Positions 1 through 6,643 are shown, numbered from the stretch's first letter. The stretch is DNA of 64,000 nucleotides from an uncultured Lachnospiraceae bacterium (GCA_910587765.1 CAJUNR010000023.1:14563-78562), one strand, 5' to 3'. Made by a program: numbers and translations. The notes: generated by a model from the sequence alone, not told the origin.

Positions 1-483
1 TCCTGGCCGTTCGCCACGACGCAGACGCTGCATGCGCTGGCCAACGTGCTGAAAGATTACCGACAGGATTATGTGACAAAGCAGGATTTTGACATGCTGT
101 TTTCCCGCTATACCCATTCCCACTACCGCGTGGACGAAAACGGAAAACGGGTCAACTGGCTGGATGAAAATCTGGACCCGTTCACGGGGGAATGGCTTTC
201 CAGAAAGATTCTGGAGAATTGGAAGTGGAGAGAAGAAAAAGGGGGATACGAGAGAGGAAAGGATTACAATCATTCCGCCTATGCGGATATTGTGATCAGC
301 AAAATATTCGGCGTGGAGCCGCAGGAGGACGGGACGGTGCGGATCCGTCCCATGATTCCGGACAACTGGGAGTACTGCAGGCTGAGCGGATTAAACTGTC
401 AGGGACGTGAGCTGTCGATCTGCATGGACCGGACAGGTGAAACATATGGAAAACGGGGCATGCAGATCCGGTGGGAGGATTGA
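1..483 (+). CDS. glycoside hydrolase, C-terminal part (cut by window edge)
   Basis: The reading frame is open from base 1 and ends with TGA at 481-483, so only the last 160 residues are present. The visible part has the run SWPFATTQTLHAL, a Trp/Tyr-rich stretch (ENWKWRE, KDYNHSAYAD) and a short C-terminal beta-type segment (VRIRPMIPDNWEY). This combination is typical of (alpha/alpha)6-barrel glycosidases of the trehalase / mannosylglycerate-hydrolase-like (MGH1) clan that end in a small beta domain. The N-terminal barrel with the catalytic acid is outside the window, so the substrate cannot be named. It is followed by an accessory segment with toxin-antitoxin genes. Confidence 0.7.
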   Translation, partial: SWPFATTQTLHALANVLKDYRQDYVTKQDFDMLFSRYTHSHYRVDENGKRVNWLDENLDPFTGEWLSRKILENWKWREEKGGYERGKDYNHSAYADIVISKIFGVEPQEDGTVRIRPMIPDNWEYCRLSGLNCQGRELSICMDRTGETYGKRGMQIRWED

Positions 484-486
484 AAT

Positions 487-518
487 GTTTTTCGTGCAAA
501 ATATTGTGTTTTTCGTGC
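487..518 (+). repeat. 11-bp direct repeat, 21 bp apart, before the antitoxin gene
   Basis: GTTTTTCGTGC occurs at 487-497 and again, identically, at 508-518. The centre-to-centre distance is 21 bp, two helical turns. The second copy overlaps the -35 hexamer of the putative antitoxin promoter, so the pair could be an operator for the RelB-like protein or another regulator. Confidence 0.5.
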
Positions 519-532
519 TGATAGCATATACT
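504..532 (+). promoter_or_regulatory. sigma-A-type promoter for the antitoxin-toxin pair
   Basis: TTGTGT at 504-509 and TATACT at 527-532 are separated by 17 bp. The antitoxin ATG lies 31 bp downstream of the -10 box, with an AAGGAG ribosome binding site in between. Confidence 0.55.
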
Positions 533-562
533 GTAATTACCAGCAGGAAAGGAGATGGTTAT

Positions 563-841
563 ATGGCTCGCTCTACTACAAACATCAGCATCCGCATGGA
601 TTCAGACTTGAAAGCGCAGGCTGACAGACTGTTCGGGGAACTTGGCATGAACCTGACAACGGCATTCAATATCTTTGTCCGCCAATCTCTCCGTGAGGGA
701 CGGATTCCCTTTGACGTTTCCCTCAACCAGCCTAACAGCGAAACGGTTGCCGCCATGCTGGAGGCAGAAAGGATTGCGAAAGATCCGGCAGTAAAAGGGT
801 ATACCGATCTGGATGAACTGTTCGCAGACCTGAAAGCATGA
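563..841 (+). CDS. RelB/DinJ-family antitoxin
   Basis: 92 residues. The first 50 residues (ARSTTNISIRMDSDLK, then a helix with MNLTTAFNIFVRQSL) form the ribbon-helix-helix dimer and DNA-binding region of RelB/DinJ antitoxins. The C-terminal tail (EAERIAKDPAVKGYTDLDELFADL) is the toxin-wrapping segment. The start at 563 is chosen because an AAAGGAG site precedes it and homology begins there; the same frame is open further upstream but without family sequence. The gene overlaps the toxin by 4 bp (ATGA), the usual coupling. In the family, antitoxin and antitoxin-toxin complex repress their own promoter. The cognate toxin is truncated here, so this antitoxin may be an orphan. Confidence 0.88.
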   Translation: MARSTTNISIRMDSDLKAQADRLFGELGMNLTTAFNIFVRQSLREGRIPFDVSLNQPNSETVAAMLEAERIAKDPAVKGYTDLDELFADLKA

Positions 842-1059
842 GAAACGCAAAATATACTGTCAAGTTCACCACACAATTCAAGAAAGATTATAAGCTGGCA
901 ATGAAGCGTGGGCTGGACGTTGGGCTGTTGGAGGGTGTGGTCGCCGACCTTGCCATGGGACTCACCCTCCCGGAGAAAAACAGGGACTACGCCCTGTTCG
1001 GGAACTGGTCCGGACATCGTGAGTGTCATGTGTTGCCCGGCTGGTTGCTTATTTTCTAA
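838..1059 (+). pseudogene. YafQ-family mRNA interferase toxin, C-terminally truncated
   Basis: 73 residues, where YafQ-type toxins usually have about 90. The N-terminal part (YTVKFTTQFKKDYKLAMKRG), the middle (LPEKNRDYALFGNWSGHRECHV) and the strand PGWLLIF match the family, including the His of GHRECH. The frame stops right after WLLIF, where intact members continue with a last beta-hairpin. That hairpin carries the C-terminal His and aromatic residue of the RNase active site. The stop overlaps the stop codon of the convergent HxlR gene, so the 3' end was probably replaced by recombination. An active nuclease is unlikely. The product could still bind the antitoxin. Confidence 0.75.
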
Positions 1060-1388
1060 GAATGTATCATCGATTTGTAGGAATTTCCCCATACTTCCAT
1101 AGCATCCAGAATCGGGCGCATGGTCTCGCCCAGTTCCGACAGGGCATATTCCACTCTCGGCGGGACTTCCGCATACACCGTGCGGGTAATCAGTCCGTCC
1201 GCTTCCATAGACCTCAGGCTGTCCGTCAGAACTTTCTGGCTGATGCCGTCCAGATTTTTCTGCAGTTCATTAAAACGCCATGGCCGCATCCGCAGATTGC
1301 GGATGATCAATAATTTCCATTTATTTCCAATCAATTGAACGGTGGTAGCCACCGGGCATTCCGGCAGCAATTCGGCTTTTGTTTTCAT
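1056..1388 (-). CDS. HxlR-family winged-helix transcriptional regulator
   Basis: 110 residues, the standard HxlR length. The N-terminal Cys-Pro (ECPVATTVQLIGNKWK), the winged-helix core (RFNELQKNLDGISQKVLTDS) and the wing (ITRTVYAEVPPRVEYALSELG) are all present. In the family the N-terminal cysteine can act as a redox or electrophile sensor (YodB, HypR). A strong GGAGGTGTCAT site precedes the ATG. The gene is divergent from the peptide-maturase operon, whose promoter region carries candidate operators, so control of that operon is likely but inferred. Related regulators often control flavin nitroreductases, and one lies in this operon. Confidence 0.9.
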   Translation of the reverse strand: MKTKAELLPECPVATTVQLIGNKWKLLIIRNLRMRPWRFNELQKNLDGISQKVLTDSLRSMEADGLITRTVYAEVPPRVEYALSELGETMRPILDAMEVWGNSYKSMIHS

Positions 1389-1413
1389 ATGACACCTCCA
1401 TTACTTCAAAAAA

Positions 1414-1457
1414 TACAGTTACATTCTGATTATACTGTAATATCCCTTAAAACGCAA
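1414..1457 (-). promoter_or_regulatory. HxlR gene promoter with overlapping inverted repeat
   Basis: On the minus strand TTGCGT (1452-1457) and TATAAT (1429-1434) are spaced by 17 bp and point toward the regulator gene. The -10 box lies between the arms of an inverted repeat, TACAGT at 1414-1419 and ACTGTA at 1434-1439, suggesting autoregulation. Confidence 0.55.
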
Positions 1458-1540
1458 TGATCGGAAACACGGATGGATATCCGTTATAAAAAAATTTTAA
1501 TTTTTTTATGCCGGAAAACCTTGTAAATCCACAAAAGTTA

Positions 1541-1603
1541 CAAAAAGGTAAGTATCCCGACAAAAAAGTGCGTACTTGCAGCAGCAGAAATATTCCGTAC
1601 AAT
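1541..1603 (+). promoter_or_regulatory. promoter and candidate tandem operator of the peptide operon
   Basis: TTGCAG (1576-1581) and TACAAT (1598-1603) with a 16-bp spacer form a plausible sigma-A promoter upstream of the peptide gene. Just before it, CAAAAAGGTAAGTA (1541-1554) and CAAAAAAGTGCGTA (1561-1574) are near-copies 20 bp apart. They also give an inverted pair AAGTA (1550-1554) / TACTT (1573-1577). AAGTA/TACTT-type sites are what one expects for HxlR-family regulators, so the divergent regulator is the likely ligand. Confidence 0.5.
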
Positions 1604-1659
1604 GGTAGATACAGAGGGCAGAACAGCTCACTGAATACATAATTATGGAGGTTACTACA

Positions 1660-1872
1660 ATGGCACTTTCTAACTTAACTGGATGGAACGGAAACAATGC
1701 GGGGACGGCCTGCGGAGCCGGTGACAAGCCCACGGAAACACCGGCGGCCTGCGGAACCGCCTGCGGAGCCGGCGACAAGCCCGTGGAAACGCCGGCGGCC
1801 TGTGGAACCGGTGACAAGCCCGCGGAAACGCCGGCAGCCTGTGGAACCGCCTGCGGAGCCGGCGACAAGTAA
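1660..1872 (+). CDS. ACG-repeat peptide, likely radical-SAM RiPP precursor
   Basis: 70 residues. A short leader-like N terminus (MALSNLTGWNGNNAG) is followed by six Ala-Cys-Gly motifs arranged as ACGTACGAGDKPxETPA units; the third unit is a shortened ACGTGDKPAETPA. All six cysteines sit in ACG motifs, and the repeats are rich in Gly, Ala, Pro, Thr, Asp and Lys. The start at 1660 follows GGAGG by 9 bp; an in-frame ATG at 1645 lies before that site. A radical SAM/SPASM gene follows, the usual neighbour of a cysteine-rich substrate peptide. I recall a TIGRFAM radical SAM family named for an 'ACGX' system, not checked here. The modification, perhaps Cys thioether or epimerised residues, is unknown. 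The same repeat motif continues out of frame after the stop. Confidence 0.82.
   Translation: MALSNLTGWNGNNAGTACGAGDKPTETPAACGTACGAGDKPVETPAACGTGDKPAETPAACGTACGAGDK
1708..1869 (+). repeat. in-frame 51-bp tandem repeats of the peptide gene
   Basis: The coding sequence for ACG-type units repeats with a 51-bp period. Units begin near 1708, 1747, 1798 and 1837, and the unit at 1798 lacks 12 bp (ACGA). Differences between copies are mostly synonymous or change the residue in KPxETP (Thr, Val, Ala). This is consistent with copy-number change by slippage under protein-level selection. Confidence 0.85.
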
Positions 1873-2002
1873 ACCGGTCAGCACACCAGGTTCTTTCCCA
1901 AAAGTGTTCCCGGTGGAAAAGATTCCATCGGGAGCATATGAGATTTTTTCGGCGGCGGGCTTTGACGGCCGGAGCCGGTTTTATATGCGCAGGGGTGCGT
2001 AA
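1870..2002 (+). other. out-of-frame continuation of the peptide gene (44 codons)
   Basis: After the TAA at 1870-1872 the +1 frame, read from 1871, stays open to a TAA at 2000-2002. It begins KPVSTPG, closely matching the repeat motif KPVETPA, and ends GFDGRSRFYMRRGA. Removing one or four bases at the stop would fuse it in frame to the last GDK of the peptide. It may be a former C-terminal part lost by frameshift, a product of +1 frameshifting at the stop, or chance. Confidence 0.4.
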
Positions 2003-2031
2003 GGGAATTTGCTGCTTTGCGGCACGCACCC
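1993..2031 (+). promoter_or_regulatory. hairpin between peptide and maturase genes
   Basis: GGGTGCGT (1993-2000) and ACGCACCC (2024-2031) form a perfect 8-bp stem with a 23-base loop, with no T run after it. It lies between the abundant-product gene and the enzyme gene. It could stabilise the peptide mRNA or reduce read-through to the maturase. Confidence 0.5.
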
Positions 2032-2065
2032 TACTCGGTTAAAAAGGCAAAGTGAGGATAGAGAG

Positions 2066-3100
2066 ATGAAGCAATATTTTTCTTTTCAGTGGCACATTAC
2101 GGATGAGTGCGACCAGCGGTGTAAGCACTGCTACATCTTTTCGGGAGACGCCTGCAAAAAAATTGATTTCATGGATTGGCGGCAGATGCAGGACACGTTC
2201 TATAACTGCCTTGATTTTTGCAAAGTATACAACCGTTTACCCTATTTCTATATTACAGGAGGCGATCCGATTCTGCATCCGGATTTCTGGAGGCTGTTGA
2301 AACTGCTTCAGGAACACAGCATACCGTTTACCATTCTCGGAAATCCCTTTCACCTGAACGATCAGATCTGCCGCGAGCTGAAGACATACGGTTGTGAGAA
2401 ATATCAACTGTCCATTGACGGGCTTCGCGAAACCCACGACTGGTTCCGAAAACCCGGTTCCTACGACTGCACCCTGGAAAAGATCGGGTGTATCAATCGT
2501 GCGGGAATCCGCAGCGTGGTGATGACGACGGTTTCCAAAACGAACCGCATGGAAGTTCCCGGTATCATCGACGCGGTTGTCAAAGCAGGCGTGAATGTAT
2601 TTGCTTTTTCCCGCTATGTGCCCAGCGGCGGCGATCTGGACGCAGGTATGACGCCCCAGGAATACCGGGAACTTCTGGCGATATGCGATGAAAAATTCAA
2701 AAAATATGAGGCGGAGGGCTGTGAGACTTATTTCAATAAGAAAGATCACCTGTGGACGCTGTATGAATATGAGACGGGAGCGTTCAAAATTCCCGAAAAT
2801 GCGGAGGAAGGAATGATCTACGGCGGCTGCAACTGCGGCAACTGCCATATCACGATTCTTCCCACGGGCGATGTCTTCGCCTGCCGCCGGGTAGCCGACA
2901 GCAAGGTGGGCAATGTGTTCAAAGACAGGCTTGCGGATATCTGGGTATGTGAAATGGAAGCCTGGCGGGATTATGAAAAATTTGAAAAATGTTCAAAGTG
3001 CGAGCTGCTGGCGTTCTGCCGCGGCTGTCCCGCCGTCGCAAAAGGAACAGGCGGAAATTATTATGCGCCTGACCCGCAGTGCTGGAAGGAGGTTGTATAG
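2066..3100 (+). CDS. radical SAM/SPASM peptide maturase
   Basis: 344 residues. The radical SAM motif CDQRCKHC lies near the N terminus (residues about 14-21), followed by the Gly-rich strand YITGGDPILHPDFW. The C-terminal third is a cysteine-rich SPASM/twitch region: GGCNCGNCHITILPTGD, ACRRV, KCSKCELLAFCRGCP and PDPQCW. SPASM domains bind one or two auxiliary [4Fe-4S] clusters and are typical of enzymes that modify ribosomal peptides through carbon-centred radicals. The start at 2066 has a GTGAGG site and begins directly at the family N terminus. The upstream cysteine-repeat peptide is the obvious substrate. The following gene starts 2 bp after the stop, so translation is coupled. The reaction type cannot be told from sequence. 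Confidence 0.9.
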   Translation: MKQYFSFQWHITDECDQRCKHCYIFSGDACKKIDFMDWRQMQDTFYNCLDFCKVYNRLPYFYITGGDPILHPDFWRLLKLLQEHSIPFTILGNPFHLNDQICRELKTYGCEKYQLSIDGLRETHDWFRKPGSYDCTLEKIGCINRAGIRSVVMTTVSKTNRMEVPGIIDAVVKAGVNVFAFSRYVPSGGDLDAGMTPQEYRELLAICDEKFKKYEAEGCETYFNKKDHLWTLYEYETGAFKIPENAEEGMIYGGCNCGNCHITILPTGDVFACRRVADSKVGNVFKDRLADIWVCEMEAWRDYEKFEKCSKCELLAFCRGCPAVAKGTGGNYYAPDPQCWKEVV

Positions 3101-3102
3101 CG

Positions 3103-3690
3103 ATGAATGAAACGATGCAGACCATTTTACATCGGCGGTCGATCCGCAGATTTGACGAAAAACAGATCGAGGAGGACGCCTTGCAGGAGATTTTGCAGGC
3201 GGGACTGTATGCTCCAAGCGCGGGCGGGCGCCAAAGCGTACTCTTTGCCGTCTGTCAGACCAAGGAAATCAATGAGCGGCTTGGAAAAATCAAGCGGGCA
3301 AATTCCAGTCCCCGTATGGCGACGGCGTCAAACTATGTGTCCAGAGAACAGCCCAGTATCGCCGATGACCCGAAGCTGAAGAACGCCTTTTACGATGCGC
3401 CCACGGTCATCACCCTGTTTGCTCCGAAAAACTTTCTCTTTTCCCCGGAGGACTGCGCCCTTGCAGCCGGAAATATGATGCTGGCGGCGGATTCCCTCGG
3501 TATCGGTTCCTGTTATATCGGTCAGGGCTGGACCGCTTTTGCAGACCCTTATGGGCAGGAAGTATTAAAGAAGTGGGAGATCCCCGTGGATCACTACGCG
3601 GTTATGCAGCTTCTGCTTGGTTATCCCCGCGAAGGCGATCCGCATCCCGCACCAAAACAAAGAAAAGAAGGGCGCATACTGCGATTTTAG
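3103..3690 (+). CDS. nitroreductase-family FMN flavoprotein
   Basis: 195 residues. RRSIRRFDEKQIEEDAL near the N terminus and LYAPSAGGRQ are the FMN-binding signatures of the nitroreductase fold. The middle (YDAPTVITLFAP, NMMLAADSLGIGSCYIGQ) and the end (LLLGYP) also match. The start at 3103 follows AAGGAGG and begins at MNETMQTILHRRS. The gene is in one operon with the radical SAM maturase and precursor peptide. Simple detoxification is one possibility. Because RiPP azoline dehydrogenases of the McbC/SagB type belong to the same superfamily, a role in oxidising the modified peptide is another, and that is inference. Confidence 0.9.
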   Translation: MNETMQTILHRRSIRRFDEKQIEEDALQEILQAGLYAPSAGGRQSVLFAVCQTKEINERLGKIKRANSSPRMATASNYVSREQPSIADDPKLKNAFYDAPTVITLFAPKNFLFSPEDCALAAGNMMLAADSLGIGSCYIGQGWTAFADPYGQEVLKKWEIPVDHYAVMQLLLGYPREGDPHPAPKQRKEGRILRF

Positions 3691-3702
3691 GAGGTAATTG
3701 TT

Positions 3703-4323
3703 ATGGACGCGAAAACCTGTCTGGAAAAATTAAAACTTGTGGGCGTGTTATCCTTTGCAACGGTTGACGGTGAGGGGAATCCGCAGATTCGCTGTATCAG
3801 TGCGGTTCATTTTGAGAAAGACGGCTTTTATTTTTTCACAGCGCGAGGAAAGAACTTCTGCCATGAACTTCTTGAAAACGGCAGGGTTCAGATACTGGCT
3901 TACACCCGCTTCAAGGAAATGATACGGCTGTCCGCAAAGGCCGTGCCTGCCCCCGAATCGGAGCAGGAAGAAAAAATCAACACGATCTTCTCCGAACAGC
4001 CTTATCTGGCCAATGTTTATCCGGGCGATACCCGAAAAATAGGGATTATTTTTGAGGTGAAACATGGCGAAATCGAATATTTTCATCTTGGCGTCAATCC
4101 CATTTTTCGGGAAAGCTATACGTTTGGGGCAGGGACGGTTTCGGAAAAGGGGTATTTCATTACCGACAGCTGTATTGGCTGCGGAATATGTCAGGAAAGC
4201 TGTCCGCAGAGATGTATCATACAGGGAGAGCCTTGTCAGATCCAGCAGGAACACTGCCTGCACTGCGGAAGCTGTTACGAAAACTGCCCGGTAAAAGCGG
4301 TTCAGATAAAAGGCGCGAAATGA
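3703..4323 (+). CDS. pyridoxamine-oxidase-like FMN protein fused to 2x[4Fe-4S] ferredoxin
   Basis: 206 residues in two parts. Residues 1-135 resemble the split-barrel flavin-binding fold of pyridoxamine 5'-phosphate oxidase-like proteins (LSFATVDGEGNPQIRCIS, FYFFTARGKNF). Residues 150-206 hold two ferredoxin motifs, CIGCGICQESCP and CLHCGSCYENCP. Such fusions can move electrons between flavin and iron-sulfur clusters. The position last in the maturase operon, with a GGAGG site 12 bp after the nitroreductase, suggests an electron donor for the radical SAM enzyme or for the nitroreductase. That role is inferred. The gene is followed by a strong terminator, marking the end of the cassette. Confidence 0.85.
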   Translation: MDAKTCLEKLKLVGVLSFATVDGEGNPQIRCISAVHFEKDGFYFFTARGKNFCHELLENGRVQILAYTRFKEMIRLSAKAVPAPESEQEEKINTIFSEQPYLANVYPGDTRKIGIIFEVKHGEIEYFHLGVNPIFRESYTFGAGTVSEKGYFITDSCIGCGICQESCPQRCIIQGEPCQIQQEHCLHCGSCYENCPVKAVQIKGAK

Positions 4324-4407
4324 GAAGTGACGGAGAGGCAGTCAATTTGTATTGACAGTGATACCGGAACTGTGCCGGAAGATTTGAGATGAACATTTAT
4401 CGTTTGT

Positions 4408-4452
4408 AAAACCGTCAAAGTGTAAAGTATCGTTACATTCTGGCGGTTTTTT
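4408..4452 (+). terminator. intrinsic terminator of the peptide-maturase operon
   Basis: AAACCG (4408-4413) pairs with CGGTTT (4444-4449). Inner complementarity (TGTAA / TTACA) lengthens the stem, and a T run follows. It lies about 85 bp after the flavin-ferredoxin gene. Confidence 0.85.
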
Positions 4453-4520
4453 ATATTGCATGGGAATTGTGCCCGTCGATTCTGACATTCAGAAGGGAAG
4501 AGGGAATGTAAGCGCAGGAC

Positions 4521-4549
4521 TTGTAATAATTTTGCAATAATGTTATAAT
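4521..4549 (+). promoter_or_regulatory. sigma-A promoter before the glycan locus
   Basis: TTGTAA (4521-4526) and a perfect TATAAT (4544-4549) are 17 bp apart. The gap 4324-4653 otherwise holds only the terminator above and an AT-rich leader; no open gene or RNA gene was recognised in it. Confidence 0.7.
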
Positions 4550-4653
4550 CGTCCAAAATACAGCGCATAATTCAGAAAAGAACCTGTCGGACGCCGGCGG
4601 ATGTGGTTTTGTGCCTGCGGGCGGGAGATTTTATATTTTTAAGGAAGAGACAG

Positions 4654-5679
4654 ATGATGAAGAGACAGATGTGGGTGCCGGTTCTCGGCGTGCTGGCCGC
4701 GCTGCTGGCGCTGACAGCGGGGCGGGCGGACAGGAAGGAAGAGGGGTTTACGCTTCCCGGATATCACAACGCGGATGCCAAATTTCTGGGCAGCCATGTG
4801 ATTACCAGCGTGGAGGAAGGAATCCGTATCCTCGATCTGCAGGGGAATACAATCCGGCAGTACGACGGTCTGTCCGCCTCCTGGCTGTACGTACAGGAGG
4901 AAGCGCGCAGTCCGCAGGAAGAGACAGAAGGGGCGGACGGCGGGTATACGGTCGCCTACAGCAATCATGTCAATGAGACGCACATTCTGCGTCTGACGGA
5001 GGAGCTGGAGCTGCTCGACGACCGGCTCGTTCTGACGACGGACACGCTGGCGATTGACCCGATCCTCATCCGGGACGGGGACGGCTGGCTTTTGACGCAT
5101 ACCTGCATCGAGGGGACGGTCAACAACCCGGATCCGCAGGGGGAGAACGGCGTCTATACGGTGAAGCTGTACCGTTCGGATAATCTGGAAGACTGGGAAT
5201 ATGTGACGGATATCATCAGCCGGAAGCACAATCTGGAGGACGGAGATCTCCGCCTTGCGGACGGGAAGCTTTGTTACTTTTTCGAGATGGAGCAGTATGA
5301 CAAGGGGCCGTCCGCGATCTGCGTGATGGTATCCGGCGACGGCGGCGAGACCTGGAGCAGTCCGAGGGAACTTCTTCCCCCGGTTGCCGACAACGAGATG
5401 GCGTCCTGCGAGCCCACAGAAGACGGGTGGAGGCTGTATGTGAGCAGCGATTATTCCTGTGTGGGCGAGAGCTATCAGGGCGCGTCGGTCTATTACGCCG
5501 ATTATACGGCGGATTTTGAGCCTATCCGTACCTGGTGCCCGTCCGATATGCCGGACAACCGGTCGGTAAGGCTTTACGAGGTAAAACAGACGGACGGAGC
5601 GCTTGCGTTCCTGTTTGCCAGGAATTTCCTGACGGACTGCGATCTTTTGCTTCGTATGCTGGAGAAAGAAAGTGATTGA
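4654..5679 (+). CDS. membrane-anchored or secreted sialidase-like beta-propeller protein
   Basis: 341 residues from the ATG at 4654 (an ATG at 4657 is equally possible), which follows AAGGAAGAG. The N terminus (MKRQMWVPVLGVLAALLALTAG) is a signal peptide or anchor. The rest has the pattern of a bladed propeller, with one clear Asp-box, SGDGGETW, near residue 227 and repeated YRSDNLEDWEYV / WSSP-type strands. Asp-boxes occur in sialidases and related exo-glycosidases but are not proof of catalysis. Arg triads were not identified. As the first gene after the promoter and before rfbA, it may bind or trim the surface glycan made downstream. A carbohydrate-binding role without hydrolysis is also possible. 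Confidence 0.6.
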   Translation: MMKRQMWVPVLGVLAALLALTAGRADRKEEGFTLPGYHNADAKFLGSHVITSVEEGIRILDLQGNTIRQYDGLSASWLYVQEEARSPQEETEGADGGYTVAYSNHVNETHILRLTEELELLDDRLVLTTDTLAIDPILIRDGDGWLLTHTCIEGTVNNPDPQGENGVYTVKLYRSDNLEDWEYVTDIISRKHNLEDGDLRLADGKLCYFFEMEQYDKGPSAICVMVSGDGGETWSSPRELLPPVADNEMASCEPTEDGWRLYVSSDYSCVGESYQGASVYYADYTADFEPIRTWCPSDMPDNRSVRLYEVKQTDGALAFLFARNFLTDCDLLLRMLEKESD

Positions 5680-5773
5680 GTCACACCTGCGCCACCCGGA
5701 CGCCCGCACCGGGCTGAATCACGGGGTGGGGCAAGTAACGCTGTAGAGCAATAACAGGAGGAAAGAATCGAAG

Positions 5774-6643
5774 ATGAAAGGTATTATACTGGCGGGTGGC
5801 TCCGGAACGAGGCTGTATCCGCTGACGAAAGCAGTATCCAAACAGATTATGCCGGTCTACGACAAACCCATGATCTATTATCCTTTGTCGATCCTGATGC
5901 TGGCGGGCATCCGGGAGGTGCTGATTATTTCGACGCCGAGGGATCTGCCGATGTTCCGGGAGCTTCTGGGAGACGGGAGCCAGCTTGGCATGCGCTTTGC
6001 CTATGAAGTGCAGGAACAGCCGCGGGGGCTGGCGGACGCGTTTATCATCGGGGCGGATTTTATCGGGAAAGACAGCGTGGCGCTGATTCTGGGAGACAAC
6101 ATTTTCTACGGACAGAGTTTTTCTCAGGTGCTTAAAAGAGTCGTCTCTCACGAAAAGGGAGCAACGATCTTCGGCTACTATGTGCGGGATCCGCGGGAGT
6201 ACGGCGTTGTGGAGTTCGACGAAAACGGGATGGCGGTGTCCATTGAAGAAAAACCGGAGCATCCCAAGTCCAATTACGCGGTGCCAGGACTGTATTTTTA
6301 TGACAACGATGTGGTGGAAATTGCGAAAAACGTCAAACCCTCTGCCCGGGGAGAGATTGAGATTACGAGTATCAACAACGAATATCTGAGAAGGGGCATG
6401 CTCCGCGTGGAGACGCTTGGCCGGGGCTTCGCCTGGCTGGATACGGGGAACCATGACGCGCTTCTGGACGCGGCGGATTTTGTGGCGGCGTTTCAGAAGA
6501 GGCAGGGGCTCTACATCTCCTGCATCGAGGAGATCGCGTTCCGCCGGAAGTTTATTGACCGGGAACAGCTTCTGGAGCTGGCAAAGCCGCTGATGAAGAC
6601 GCCCTACGGGCAGTATCTGGTCGACGTGGCCAACGGTTTATAA
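5774..6643 (+). CDS. rfbA: glucose-1-phosphate thymidylyltransferase
   Basis: 289 residues, the usual RmlA/RfbA length. The N-terminal nucleotide-binding signature GIILAGGSGTRLYPLT, the motif VSKQIMPVYDKPMIYYP and LILGDNIFYG are all present, followed by EEKPEHPKSNYAVPGLYF. The enzyme joins dTTP and glucose-1-phosphate to give dTDP-glucose, the first step to dTDP-L-rhamnose. The start follows AGGAGG. rfbC lies next, but rfbB (dehydratase) and rfbD (reductase) are not in the window and must be elsewhere if the pathway is complete. The context is a polysaccharide assembly cluster. Confidence 0.97.
   Translation: MKGIILAGGSGTRLYPLTKAVSKQIMPVYDKPMIYYPLSILMLAGIREVLIISTPRDLPMFRELLGDGSQLGMRFAYEVQEQPRGLADAFIIGADFIGKDSVALILGDNIFYGQSFSQVLKRVVSHEKGATIFGYYVRDPREYGVVEFDENGMAVSIEEKPEHPKSNYAVPGLYFYDNDVVEIAKNVKPSARGEIEITSINNEYLRRGMLRVETLGRGFAWLDTGNHDALLDAADFVAAFQKRQGLYISCIEEIAFRRKFIDREQLLELAKPLMKTPYGQYLVDVANGL

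Noticed and set aside
407..562. Upstream in-frame extension of the antitoxin gene
   Set aside because: It overlaps the glycosidase end, lacks family sequence, and the ribosome site is directly before 563.
1506..1868. 120-codon minus-strand frame over the peptide gene
   Set aside because: It reflects the 51-bp repeats read backwards (Pro/Ala/Gln repeats); the plus-strand frame has the ribosome site and downstream maturase.
1708..1869. Repeat array as a CRISPR
   Set aside because: Units are adjacent and in frame without unique spacers; they encode the peptide.
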